From Cyanophora paradoxa (lineage: Eukaryota; Glaucocystophyceae; Cyanophorales; Cyanophoraceae): a stretch of 64,000 bases of DNA. The notes below the pieces were generated by a model that ran no database searches, was not told the origin of the DNA, and worked only from the letters and a program-made list of their open reading frames with translations. Of the stretch, positions 33,523-43,395 are shown piece after piece (position 1 is the stretch's first letter; every line of letters begins with the position of its first letter). A program made the translations under genes and the position numbers. The stretch covers positions 1-64,000 of the forward strand of contig QPMI01000203.1 of NCBI GenBank assembly GCA_004431415.1, written 5' to 3'.

Positions 33523-33710
33523 CGAGTGCGCGCCTTCGATTTCGATTTCCGATCAATCGGCCCTAGGCTGTGCGGGGGTGGAGCGTTACTCCCCTTACGG
33601 GTCTCGGGGGGAACGGCCGGGCCGGCAACGGCGAGGGCTGCACCTCCCTACGTGTAACCCAGACAGGCGTAGTTCACAGCTAGCTAGCTCTGTCTACGCT
33701 GAACGCAGCT
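33523..33710 (-). repeat. Dispersed repeat R2, copy 2 (inverted, internally deleted)
   Basis: Reverse complement of R2 copy 1 lacking the part equivalent to about 32701-32845. The boundary GCGTTCAGCGTAGACAGA is kept at the right end. Confidence 0.8.
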
Positions 33711-33865
33711 AGTCCGACGGAACTGTCGTCGTCGACGGTATAAAAGCGCCTCGAAGCGCGGCTTTGAAGCGCCCTTCGAATTCAGCTTGAAGCAGCCCTT
33801 GAAGCGGAAGCGGCAGCGGCTCTCACACAGGACAGCTGCGCGAGAGGAGTCAAGAACGCGCCGGC

Positions 33866-34788
33866 ATGTGGTTCAACACAAATCAGACCGACGTACACGC
33901 GACGCACGGACACGCTCCCCTCGCAAACCCGGTATCAGCAACGCGAATCAACCGCGAATTCGGCTTGCGCAGCGAGATCGAGCGCGGCCTGAGGTGCGTC
34001 TCTTTTACAGAACCTTGTTACGAAAGGCGTGAATGGATTTCCCTGAGCTTCCCGCGCAGGGATGAGATCCGGGAGCTTCAGACGCGCCTTCACGACGCGC
34101 TGAGGTCCGCCGCTCGTGCAGAGCGCCGCCGCTCTTGCAGAGCGCGCTCAGGTCCGCAAACGAGGCCAGGCGCGAGCCTCCTGGCAATCGGGAGGCGCTG
34201 GCGGAGGAGCGCCAGGCGATGATGAATCAGATCAAGAGCCTTCAAGAAGACAACCTTCAACTGAATCGAAAAGCGCAATCCGCACACGCCGAGAGGGAAA
34301 AGGCCGTCAAGGAACTGCTCGCCGCCCGAAGCCGTATCGATACGCTGGAAGCAGAGTTGAAGCGGGCACGCGAGCAGGCGCCGGGCCTCCGCTTGCCTGC
34401 ACACCTGCCCGTCCCTTCTCCAGCTCCAGTATCGGCGTCGCCTGCAGCTGCCCGTCCCCGGCAGCCCATCCCTCATACCGTTGCTCAAATACCACTGCAG
34501 CCGGTGGAAGAAAGCTGGGTTTCGATTATAGCCGATGGAGTTCGCCAGCTGTTTGGCTCTGCTGGCGAGGCCGACACCGGAGCTGGGGCCTGGGAAGGCA
34601 GCGGTGGAGGCCAAGGCCGCCAAGGCCAAGGTGGAGTGCCGGCTCCTGCAAATCATCAGCAGCAGCAACGACAGCAGGACAAGAGCAGTGTCCAACGCCC
34701 ACCCTCTCAGAAAGGTCCCCGGCATCGTCGGGACTATGGATCAGCGCTGCACGGAGCCGACGCAGAGAACATAGCCGTCTTAATGTGA
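33866..34788 (+). CDS. Coiled-coil protein, function unknown
   Basis: The ATG at 33866 starts MWFNTNQTDVHATHGHAPL. A GT-AG intron (donor GTGCGTCTC near 33992, acceptor CGCGCAG near 34061) and probably a very short one near 34105-34140 link GLRSEIERG to EIRELQTRLHDAL and then NEARREPPGNREALAEER. The middle (about 34200-34390) is heptad-rich: MMNQIKSLQEDNLQLN, HAEREKAVKELLAARS, IDTLEAELKRAREQ. A Pro-rich linker, a short hydrophobic motif (SWVSIIADGVRQLFG), and a Gln/Gly-rich tail follow, ending NIAVLM-TGA. A dimeric coiled coil is likely. The second short intron is inferred only from frame. Confidence 0.6.
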
Positions 34789-35311
34789 TATTTAGACTTT
34801 TTTTCGACCATAATAAGCATGTTGATACTGCTATGATCTCGAAGTCTCGATCTCACCTTCTCAAAGTTCTCCCAACCAAGCATTTGGACACGCACTAAAA
34901 TTGCAAGTCCAGGCTACAAGTCTTGTAGCCCGTAATCGCGTGGCACCTGTGGAAGGTCGTCTAGATCTGCGATTACTAGCTTTGATCTGCGACTACGATT
35001 AGCTGGGGCGTCCTTGATCTAGACTCTGAGATCTGCTCGTGATAAGGACGTCTTAGCTTTTATCTGCGATTACGATCAGGGGTTGGACCGAAACTTGGGG
35101 CTCCCGCCCAAGACGCGCCCCAGCGGCAGGTGCGCACCGCGCAGGTCATGCGGGCATCCTTGATCTAGATCTGCGATTACGATCGTAATTACTATCGGCG
35201 GCTGAGCCCGGCGGCAGGCGCTCCTCTGGGCGGGAGGCTCGTCGATCGAGTGCGCCCCCGTTTGCTTTGATTTGGATCTCAAGACCTTTCGATTACGATC
35301 TGACCCCTCTT
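34789..35311. repeat. Spacer with GATCTGCGATTACGATT repeats
   Basis: From 34955 on, words of the type TTTGATCTGCGATTACGA recur about six times with TGATCTAGA linkers. The rest is unremarkable 3' flank of the coiled-coil gene. No gene seen. Confidence 0.6.
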
Positions 35312-35612
35312 CGCGCCCACCGCAGGCTGACTCCATGTCGGGCCCCCCCAAGGCCCTGTAGGGGCTCCCGCCACCGCCCCGAGGCGACCCCCGCCGCCAC
35401 AAGACGCTATGCAGCACCACGCTGTGCATGCGGACACATGTAGCTATTTAGCTAGCCAGAGTGTCCGCGGGGAGGCGCATTACTCTCCTTAGGGGGCCAC
35501 GCAGGGCCCGGCCGGCCAGTTCGCTGGTGGGCTGGGCCCGCGGCCGCGGCGGCCGCAGTGTATATTCCCACACTTGTAGCCCGGACCTGCGTTTTAGTAC
35601 GTGTCCGAATGC
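35312..35612 (+). repeat. Dispersed repeat R1, copy B
   Basis: Inverted partner of 28775-29135, lacking that copy's four short insertions. Contains CGGCCGCGGCGGCCGC. The EMC4 stop codon lies 27 bp beyond its right end. Confidence 0.85.
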
Positions 35613-35638
35613 GAAGGTACAAATGCTCCCATTACGAA

Positions 35639-36443
35639 TTAAGTCTGAGAGCCAACACTGATCTCAAGAGCTTGCTTCACTGGCAACACACTGACCCAAT
35701 CCGACGGCGCTGTTGGAAGAAGCCCAATAGACCAGCACTTGGACAGACCGAAGCCCAATGCAACGAAGTTGAGGAGGACGTACACTAGCTTGGGTTGCGT
35801 CAAATCCTTCAAGTCCGAGAAGGGCGCGAAGGCTGCAGGTGGGTAAATAAAAGGACTTCAGGAATCAAGGAGCTCAGCGCACTCTGATTCATGTTCATCA
35901 GTGCCTGCACGGGCCCTTGCATCGCCATGAAAATGACAATGATGGAGAAAATGTGGATGCCACTGCCGCTCATCCACAGCATGAAGCCAGTCATGAGAAG
36001 GTTCTTCCCGGGCGATGTCGCAAGCTCCCAAGCTTTCTGTGGGCGTATGTCGGAGCCGGTATACATCAACGTGCTTTTCAGTGAACCTTCTGCTTTAGGA
36101 GATTGAAGTCTGCCTGCTGGCGAGCCGGCGCGCGAACTTCCTGCGTTGTGCGTTAGAGCTGCGAACTTCCGGCGCGTATTGAGCTGCGGCAGATAGTGCG
36201 GCGATGCGCGGGTGCACCTCATCCTGCACCACGGCACGCGAGGAGAACCCCAGTGGTTCAGCAAGCGCGGACTTCGAGCTCTCTGACAAGGCCAGGACAT
36301 TCGCAGTGCCCGCTTTGAGCGTCGCGACCCTGCTTCTGACTCAGCGAGGTAATGTAGACGCGTAAATGAGCTCACCGCGAGTCGGATGATAGGTCGAACG
36401 CCCAGCGGCGCCGGCCGCGTGAATCTGCAGTTGGCGGCGCCAT
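35639..36443 (-). CDS. EMC4: ER membrane protein complex subunit 4
   Basis: Subunit of the EMC insertase, which places transmembrane helices into the ER membrane. The ATG at 36443 opens MAPPTADSRGRRRWAFDLS, matching the conserved basic RRxKW-like N-terminal patch. Later exons give DFNLLKQK joined by an intron to KAWELATSPGKNLLMTGF, then LWMSGSGIHIFS, then GPVQALMNMNQ spliced (donor GTGCGCTGAG) to TFAPFSDLKDL, and a last helix ending YWS/CWSIGLLPTAPSDWV. Both predicted membrane helices and the SDW motif are conserved in the family. It ends at the TAA at 35639-35641. The junction of exons 1 and 2 (near 36370-36290) does not keep frame in my reading, so one base may be missing or a small exon undetected. 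Confidence 0.88.
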
Positions 36444-36725
36444 GGCTAGCTAGATCGATACCTCCCAAGCGTGCGTAGCGGATGCGTGTTGCACTGCGTG
36501 AGTGCAGATGCGCCGGAGCTATTCCACTTGGAGAGAGCAAGTAAAAGACACTCCCAGGATCGAAAGTTGGATGTCAACGACGGGTACAGGTCACGTACCC
36601 CTGAAATCGTATTGAAAGGCCCTGAATTCGTAATCGAAATCAAATTAAAGCAATCGAAAATATCTGGAATAATATAATTCAATGGAACTAGATCTCAGCA
36701 GAGTCTGCAGCACGCAAGCAGAGTC
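36444..36725. other. Spacer upstream of EMC4
   Basis: Moderate GC, no gene seen. It should contain the EMC4 promoter. Confidence 0.5.
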
Positions 36726-36909
36726 TGGTGCTACTGCGAAGTAGGGGTGTTGCAGGGTTTTGCGTGAGTTGAAGCATTGATAATACCGATGAGAGTGGAG
36801 GGCTAACCTCAGCTGCAGTTATCCTCTTCGCCGGATTGTATGTCAAGAGGCGGCCAAGAAGATCCAGGGCCTGATCAGAGGCTGCCTTGAAAAGGATCCG
36901 AAAAGGTGT
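36726..36909 (-). pseudogene. Inverted fragment of the CDK7 gene (exon 6, intron, start of exon 7)
   Basis: Reverse complement of 32024-32211, nearly identical. It includes the intron, so it arose from DNA rather than mRNA. One clear difference is the loss of AGGC at the intron-exon junction, which removes the 3' splice site. Breaks fall inside exon 6 on one side and inside exon 7 on the other. It cannot encode a kinase domain. Confidence 0.9.
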
Positions 36910-37357
36910 ATATACCGGTGGTATTTGCAGTGGTATTTGCAGTGACTGTATGTACACTGCAGCTGCAGCTGCGCATGCAGCTGCCGCGGCCGCAGCCATA
37001 TATATATATAATATATGCATGGCATGGGCCGGGCCAGCTAGCGCTGCGGGGCCCAGCGCTAGTGCTATATATATATATCCAGGTTCTCAGAGAACGTCCC
37101 AGAGTGCTACGGGTGAGCATAGGCTATAGCTAGCTATAGCCTATGCATATGCGGCACGGGACGCTAAATTCAAAGGGTCAGATCGAAATCTGAAAACCCC
37201 GAGATCGAAATCAAAGCACTCGTGCGCACTCGATGGACGAGCCTCCCGCTTCGAGCCTCGAGTTTTCCGGAACCAAAACAAAAGTCTATCTAAGTGGTAC
37301 AAGGTGCCTGTTTTAAAAATTGGCAGGAAAAAGGAATTGCCTGCTAGTGTTGCAAGC
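36910..37357. other. Spacer dense in palindromic words
   Basis: Contains CTGCAGCTGCAGCTG, CATGCAGCTGCCGCGGCCG, two TATATATATATA tracts (37000-37015 and 37065-37078), CTATAGCTAGCTATAG at 37123-37138, and doubled words (GGTATTTGCAGT twice near 36922). Part after 37150 resembles the GATCGAAATC tail of R2. No gene seen. Confidence 0.7.
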
Positions 37358-39041
37358 TCACTTCTCCTCTTTCTTTTGCTTTTGATGGGACCCAACCCCC
37401 ATAAGTCGTGTGAAGTCGACCCTGCAGGAAGTTCAAGACAAGGGACCGAGAATGGAATCGAACAATGACACACCACTGCGAGGAGCCCCAGAAAGTGTTT
37501 CCAAAGCGGAGGAGGAAGGTCGCCACCTTAGAGACATTGGGAAGGTTGTGGAGCATTGGATCCACGATGTACTGTTCAACGCCGTTCAGGAGCTGATAAC
37601 GAGTGTTTGAAGAAGACGACATGAAGGTGCCGTAGAGGAGCGATGTCTTAAGGATGGGTGCAGGCTCCGCAGTTGGGGTATGGTTGGGGTCGAGTGCCCT
37701 TCGAATGAAGAGGGCAGCATGTGTGAGCGAGGTGCCCGTCGTACTGGACATGAATCCAACTGTAAAAAAGGATTAGATGGCAGAACACAACAGAGAGCAG
37801 CCACGTGCAAATGCACACCACAGAAGAGCTGTCCTGATTTAAAGAAGTAGGCACCCACACGCTGGGCAAGAGTGTAATGATGCCCTGGCGTCGGTTTTTG
37901 AAGGCAGGAAGATGGGAGCGAGTCCAGTATGCGCTTGAGCTTGGAGGGTGATGCACTTGGGGGTCCTCCGAAACGGATCACAGGCGCAGGTACCCAGACG
38001 AGGGCGAGATCGGCAAGAATCTACGAGGAACGATCTTTTGTATTGGGCTTTGCTGGCCGAAAATAGCCGTGTACGCACCGCCATGATCACGTTCGCCATA
38101 ACAAAGTCCAGTTCTTCCCAGATGCGGTCCTTTCGCTTGTTGACCTCTGCGGATAACTATGATTCCGCGTTAGCTGATCGACGAGGAAAAAAGAAAAAGG
38201 GAGACAACTTGCTCACCTTTCCGGCAACACCGATTGCCTCTTCGACAGCAACCTTGAACAAGAATTTCGGGTCCGCGAGGATACGGGCGCGGACCCCCGC
38301 TCCAAGCCTCATCAAAAAGCCCTCGAGCGGCTTCTTTGTCGCGTCCAGGTAGCGAAGGAGGATAGCGGGCGCGAGAAGGCCGTGCTCAAGCGCGGTCCGG
38401 ATCTCGGGAGGTAGCTGCTGCTCTGTAATCCCGTAGTTCTGAAGAATCTCGTGCAGCACTTCGGGAATCGCCCGCTGATCGTTCGTTTCCATCGCCGTGA
38501 GGGATCTGTCAGCGTCGGGCTCCTCGTCACCCCCACGTCCCTCCCAGCCTCCGCCACCGCTCCCGCCACCGCTGCCGCCGCTGCCAGCTCGACCGCCGCT
38601 TCCACCAGAGGTCCCATCAAGCTGATCGGCCGGCGCATCCGAGCGCGACGCGCCTGGCCCTAGTCCGGCCGGCGTGGTCGTCGCCTCGAAAGCCGGGATG
38701 CTCACGCTCGGACCGGGCTCGCTGGACGAAGTTCCCTGGCTGCAGTAGAACTCGGGCTGCGTGCGTGTAGGCCCGCAGCTGTGCTGAAAACGCGCCTCCC
38801 CGGCGGGCGCCGCCCGGCCTGTCGGACGGCATGCAGAAAAGCGCCGGGCTACTTGCACAGCAGAAGCGTGGACGAACGACTGAGCTGAGCGCTGAACGGG
38901 ACGCGGACGTGTCGGAAGGTCGCAGGCGGGTCCACGGTTTGCGCGGCGCGTCGGCGCCTGGAAGCTCCGCGAGGCCGCGACCGGTCCGACGCCAGCGAAC
39001 GCGAACCCGATCCCGACCGCGGTGCCCGAGGCCGCCGGCAT
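37358..39041 (-). CDS. RETICULATA-family plastid protein (DUF3411)
   Basis: Membrane protein of the RETICULATA/RER family, found in plastid envelopes of plants and algae. The ATG at 39041 opens an Ala/Ser/Arg-rich leader of about 60 residues, plausible as a transit peptide. A Ser/Gly-rich linker with an acidic patch follows, then family blocks: ILLRYLDATKKPLEGFLMR, ADPKFLFKVAVEEAIG, VNKRKDRIWEELDFVMANV, LAQRVGAYFFKSGQLFCGV, FIRRALDP, LKTSLLYGTFMSSSSNTRY with QLLNGVEQ, and RFGNTFWGSSQW joined by an intron to VDFTRLMG. It ends at the TGA at 37358-37360 in a Lys-rich tail. Introns are GT-AG (GTGAGC, GTGCGT, GTGTGT donors). SSNTRYQ and the GN-x-x-G-x-x-QW ending are the best family markers. Confidence 0.9.
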
Positions 39042-39455
39042 CTGCAGAGGAGAAAGGGGTCAACGACCCTGCCCCTTGCACGTCGCAGCCTCGCCGCACT
39101 CTACTGTACGTTATGAGCGCACCGCTGCAAAGCTAAGGATGGGGCTGCCGCTGCGCTCAGAGGCTGCCCCACTCGCCCTCTCGATACCAAGGTGTACCCA
39201 GGCGAAGGCCCGAAGGGGATGGGCGAAGCAGCCTTCACATTAATCCTTCCTTAATTACTGCAGTAATTCGAATTCGAATTCGAAGCTAGGCCTATATATG
39301 GCCTACTAGCTGCAATTCGATGCTAGTTTGTGAAGCTAGGCCTGCTGCAATTTGAGGCCGAAGCGCCGTACCCCCAAAGCGCCGTACCCCCACTCTTTTT
39401 TTCCGTTCTCGAAGCCACCAGGCTTCGATTCTAGTCTAGCTGCCCTTCGGCCAAC
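39042..39455. promoter_or_regulatory. Shared upstream region of the RETICULATA-like and phosphate carrier genes
   Basis: 414 bp between divergent starts. It includes GAATTCGAATTCGAATTCGA near 39266, GCTAGGCCTATATATGGCC near 39284, and CAAAGCGCCGTACCCCC in tandem near 39370. The TATATA is about 170 bp from the carrier start, too far to call a TATA box. Confidence 0.4.
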
Positions 39456-41028
39456 ATGACGACTCTCTTCGCCAACGCGCTGCATCTTCGCAGCCTCCAG
39501 GGTGCGCGGAGCGCGACGGCGAAACGACGCGCACTGCCTATAGGAGCACATGGCATAGAGCAGCAGCTGCCGCCGACGTCATCCGCGCTCTTGATGGCCC
39601 GAGGAAGGCGCTGCGCGCCTGATGCCCTCGCGCGCGCGCAGCCCCGGCACTCGCTGCCCCGAGCCTGGACAAGAAGGTGTCCCCCATTTACATTCCCTCC
39701 GTTGTCGAGCCGGCGAAGCGGGCCCTCATCCCCTCGGCGATCGAGCTCTACACGCCGAAGGTCCGCCACAGCTCTTCGCGTCTCGCCCAGCTAACCGCTG
39801 CGCAGTACTACTACAACTGCGCTATCGGCGGCGCTCTTGCCTGCGGCCTGACCCACACCGCCATCGTTCCTCTGGATCTCGTGAAGTGCCGCATGCAGGT
39901 GAACCCTAAGGAGTACGCGAGCATTGGCGACGGCTTCAAGAAGGTCAGACGTGCCGCGCTTCTCTGCCCATCGAATTTAAACATATTCAAACAGGTCGTC
40001 GCGGCGGAGGGCGCCGCCGGCCTTGCTGGTGGCTGGCTCCCGACCCTCATCGGGTACTCGCTCCAGGGCACCTGCAAGTTCGGTTTCTACGAGCTCTTCA
40101 AGAAGCTGTATGCCGATGCTGTTGGCGAGGAGAATGCCCACGCGTACCGCACCTACCTCTACCTCGCGGCTAGCGCTTCGGCCGAGGTCATCGCCGATGC
40201 TGCGCTGTGCCCCATGGAGGCCGTCAAGGTCAGGATGCAGACCAAGGTATGCCATTCGCAACTCTTTTTGCACCTCTTTTGATTGAAGCGCTTCTTCTAG
40301 CCCGGCTTCCCGCTGGCCCTTGGCCCTGCCATGAGCTTGATTATGAAGGAGGAAGGCCTGAACGGGTGCGAGATGATTTTTCCTTCTTCTTTGTTTTAGG
40401 CCATGACCGCACTCTCAGCTTCTACAAGGGCCTTGCTCCCCTCTGGATGCGCCAGATCCCGTACACCATGGTCAAGTTCGCGTCGTTCGAGAAGACCGTC
40501 GAGTTCATCTACAACTTCCTCGGCGGCAACCGCGCCGATTACAGCAAGGTGCAGCAGCTCGGCATCACCTTCGCTGCTGGCTACTGGGCAGGTGTCTTCT
40601 GCGCCATCGTCAGGTGCACACAGGCCCGTCGACGAGTCATTCTATAACTGATGGGGTCTCTCTTCTTCCTCGTTCTTCTTCTTTATGGTGTAGCCACCCG
40701 GGTCCGTCTTAGTCGTTGACTGAAACTGTCGGACACCCCTGAAGTTCCCTTCGCGCGCAGCGGACTACGTCGTGTCTCAGCTGAACAAGAACCCCGGTTC
40801 GTCTGTCGGCGGCATCCTGTCCGAGGCCGGCCTTTCCGGCGTGTGGCGCGGCCTTGGTGCCCGTATTATCATGATCGGTACCCTCACGGGCCTCCAGTGG
40901 GTTCGTGAAGGCCCCGCACTCGCGCTTCCCTGACTTCTCTCTCACGCGGTGCCGCCCAGTTCATCTACGACTACTTCAAGGTGATGGTCGGCCTGCCGAC
41001 CACTGGCGCTGCCCCCGCCAAGAAGTAG
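39456..41028 (+). CDS. Mitochondrial phosphate carrier
   Basis: SLC25-family carrier that brings phosphate into the mitochondrial matrix. Exon 1 (ATG 39456) encodes MTTLFANALHLRSLQ. A GTGCGC-donor intron leads to PALAAPSLDKKVSPIYIPS. The three carrier repeats carry PLDLVKCRMQ, PMEAVKVRMQ and HPADYVVSQL. The first two plus the RMQVNP context are typical of the phosphate carrier subfamily. YKGLAPLWMRQIPYTMVKF is the characteristic subfamily block. The protein ends APAKK-TAG. Introns are GT-AG (donors near 39945, 40246, 40365, 40611, 40899). The N-terminal leader resembles the cleavable presequence of plant and animal versions. Confidence 0.93.
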
Positions 41029-42199
41029 ACCTGGCCTGCGATGCCACTAGTCTACCTAGCTCTTTTCCTTTCAATGCAGTTGCAATTTCTCCAGAACAGG
41101 GTGTGATGCAGCTGGGCGGGCATGGTTTGCAGCATTGAGGGGGACGAGACAGAACTAGCTTGAATCAATAATCTGATCATGATTGCATATTACTAGTAAT
41201 CAATAATCAGCTGCAGTTATAGCTTTATGTAGTGCATGCACACGTGCACGTGCACGTGAGAGAGAGCAACGAAAGCCTTGAAGCCTTCAGCTTAACTCAT
41301 GATGAGTGATGCCTTGAAGTTCTAGATCTGCAGCTGTGTATATCATAGCACAAACGCGTACGTATACATATACATGCACTCAGTGACTAGCTATATAGTA
41401 CGGTTTATAATTGCAAGGGGGGGTACCCCCTCCCTTGCTCCCCTGGTGAGTTGGTGCGGCGTACTTTCTGTGTCAGCAATTTTTGTAAGATGCGATTCTT
41501 TGCATGCGCTCTCGTATAGGTGTGATCGCATCGTAGCCGCTGCGAGCGGCGAAAAAAAATGCAAGGGCGGGGCTGCGCAAACATGTTGAGGTCGCGCCTC
41601 ACCTGCTGTTGCTATACGCGCCGGACCACGTGCTCCTGATTGCTCTCAATGCGCTCTACAAACTTTGTCATACATGCCTGGCCTCGAGAAGCGGCGTGCG
41701 GCGCGCTAGGCCGCCTCAAGTACCTGTTGTACCGGGCGCCGGAAAAAAGCGCTCCTGCGAGTTGGATTGTTTCGAGACTCGAGCAGGGGGGGAATGGATG
41801 CCGATATCGTGTTGCAGTACCCGCCGTGAGAGAGTGCAGAAAGAAGCGGGCGCCTTCTCCGGTGCGCACCCGGGCCGCGGCGTTTCGCCCACCCTCCAGG
41901 CGGACTCCGCCAATGATCCAGTTCAGGCGGACTTCAGCTCGGCGATGTCAAGCCCTTCAAGCGCAAGTACGGGGCGGATCACCACTCGCACGCCTCGGCC
42001 CGCCGCGGCGCGGCCGGACCGGATGCGTGGCTTGACCGGCGGCCGCGGCCGGCGCTCCGTACTAGCTGTACTACGGTAGTGGAGGGCCGGGTGGCGGCGT
42101 CGCAGTATTCACAGCTGCTCCTAGTTCGCCGCGCCGGGCTGCTTCCCTGCCCGCTGCTCCCAGCTGCTCCGCGCGCCAGCTGCTTCAGCAGCTGCTCCC
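41029..42199. other. Non-coding spacer after the phosphate carrier
   Basis: Open frames here have no family-like content. Seen: CACGTGCACGTGCACGTG then GAGAGAGAG at 41236-41262, a strong inverted repeat at 41412-41438 (GCAAGGG ... CCCTTGC around GGGGTACCCC), and a GC-rich stretch beginning near 41850. Confidence 0.6.
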
Positions 42200-42790
42200 T
42201 GCCTGTCGCCCCGCCCGCTGCTTCAGCTTCGTCGACTCCAGGTTCGCCCCGCCGGCGCCGCTGCTGCCGCGCGCGTCACCCGGCCGACCTCGCTGGGCCC
42301 CGCGCCGGCGCCGCCGCTGTCGACGTCCGGGGCGAGCTGACGCCTCGGCCCTGCGCACGCAGGCTACGCGCAGGGCCCGGCGCCACCTGCCGCTCCGCCC
42401 GCTTCCTCGCCCGCCGCCCCGCCGGCTGCTTCAGCTTCGTCGACTCCAGGTTCGCCCCGCCGCTGCTGCTTCGCATCTGACCCGGCCGCCCCCGCTGGGC
42501 CCCGCCCCCGCACGGCCGCTGTCCGGGGCGAACTGACGCCTCGGTTCTGCGCATGCGCAGGCTACGTGCAGGGCCCGGCGCCACCTGCCGCTCCGCCCGC
42601 TTCCTCGCCCGCCGCCCCGCCGGCTGCTTCAGCTTCGTCGACTCCAGGTTCGCCCCGCCGCTGCTGCTTCGCATCTGACCCGGCCGCCCCCGCTGGGCCC
42701 CGCCCCCGCACAGCCGCTGTCCGGGGCGAGCTGACGCCTCGGTTCTGCGCATGCGCAGGCTACGCGCAGGGCCCGGTGCCACCTGTCTCT
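42200..42790. repeat. About 200-bp GC-rich tandem repeat, three units
   Basis: GCTGCTTCAGCTTCGTCGAC recurs at 42218, 42425 and 42622, and the surrounding sequence (CGCAGGGCCCGGCGCCACCTG, GGGGCGA(A/G)CTGACGCCTCGG) repeats with it. Unit spacing is 207 then 197 bp. Units 2 and 3 are almost identical; unit 1 is more diverged. Each unit is open in several frames, but no start, splice or family signal supports a gene. Confidence 0.85.
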
Positions 42791-43395
42791 CCTCCGGATC
42801 CCGCTTTCCCGCCCGCCGCCGCCAGCGTCGCCACCCCACCTACCCGCCTCGCCACCCCGCCCGCCTCGCCCGGCCGCCCGCCTTGCCTCTCTAGCTGCCC
42901 CCTCCGCCCCCCTCCCCTGCGCCCCCCGCCTCCCCCCCAAGTACCCTGCAATGTGTACCAGTACCCCCCCTTGCACCTCCGCGCGCGGCCCGCACTTGCC
43001 GCACTTGCACAGGGCCGGGCGCGGTCTGCTAGTTACGTACTGCAGCTGTGCATGCGCGAGCCGCTGAGCTATACTGCATATATATGTACGTATACGTTCA
43101 TACTATGATACTTAAACGTATACGTAGCACCACAACAATGCGTATATCTAGATCGACGCCTACGCCTGCGGCGCCGGCGCCCCCGCGCGCGCGCGCGTCG
43201 CGCGACCGGCAACTGCTGGCTCGGGCAAATACAATATACCCTCAGCGCACCAAGCCCCGGGTACAAGCGCGTTTGTTTTTGGAGGCCGGCTAGCGCAGCA
43301 GCAAGCACCGCACACTAGCGGCGCGGTGTAGCAGACTAGCGGACTAGCAGTGCACCGCAACCGGCCGCCCCAGCGAGTAGCAGCGCACAGAAGCC
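42791..43395. other. Upstream region of the CCDC40-like gene
   Basis: C-rich tract to 42960, then an AT-richer patch with ATATATATGTACGTATACG and ACGTATACGTAG near 43075-43125, then GC-rich DNA with a GCGCGCGCGCG tract near 43185. No gene seen; the promoter is expected here. Confidence 0.45.

Noticed and set aside
28775-35612. One giant transposon with R1 as terminal inverted repeats carrying PRA1, CDK7 and other genes
   Set aside because: A third R1 copy exists at 50.2 kb without a partner, the enclosed genes are ordinary housekeeping genes, and no transposase is present.
35891-36106. Met-rich plus-strand frame of 71 codons
   Set aside because: It is the antisense of the EMC4 membrane helices.
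41609-42480. Plus-strand frames of 130-156 codons after the phosphate carrier
   Set aside because: No family-like content, no splice pattern, and they run into the minisatellite.
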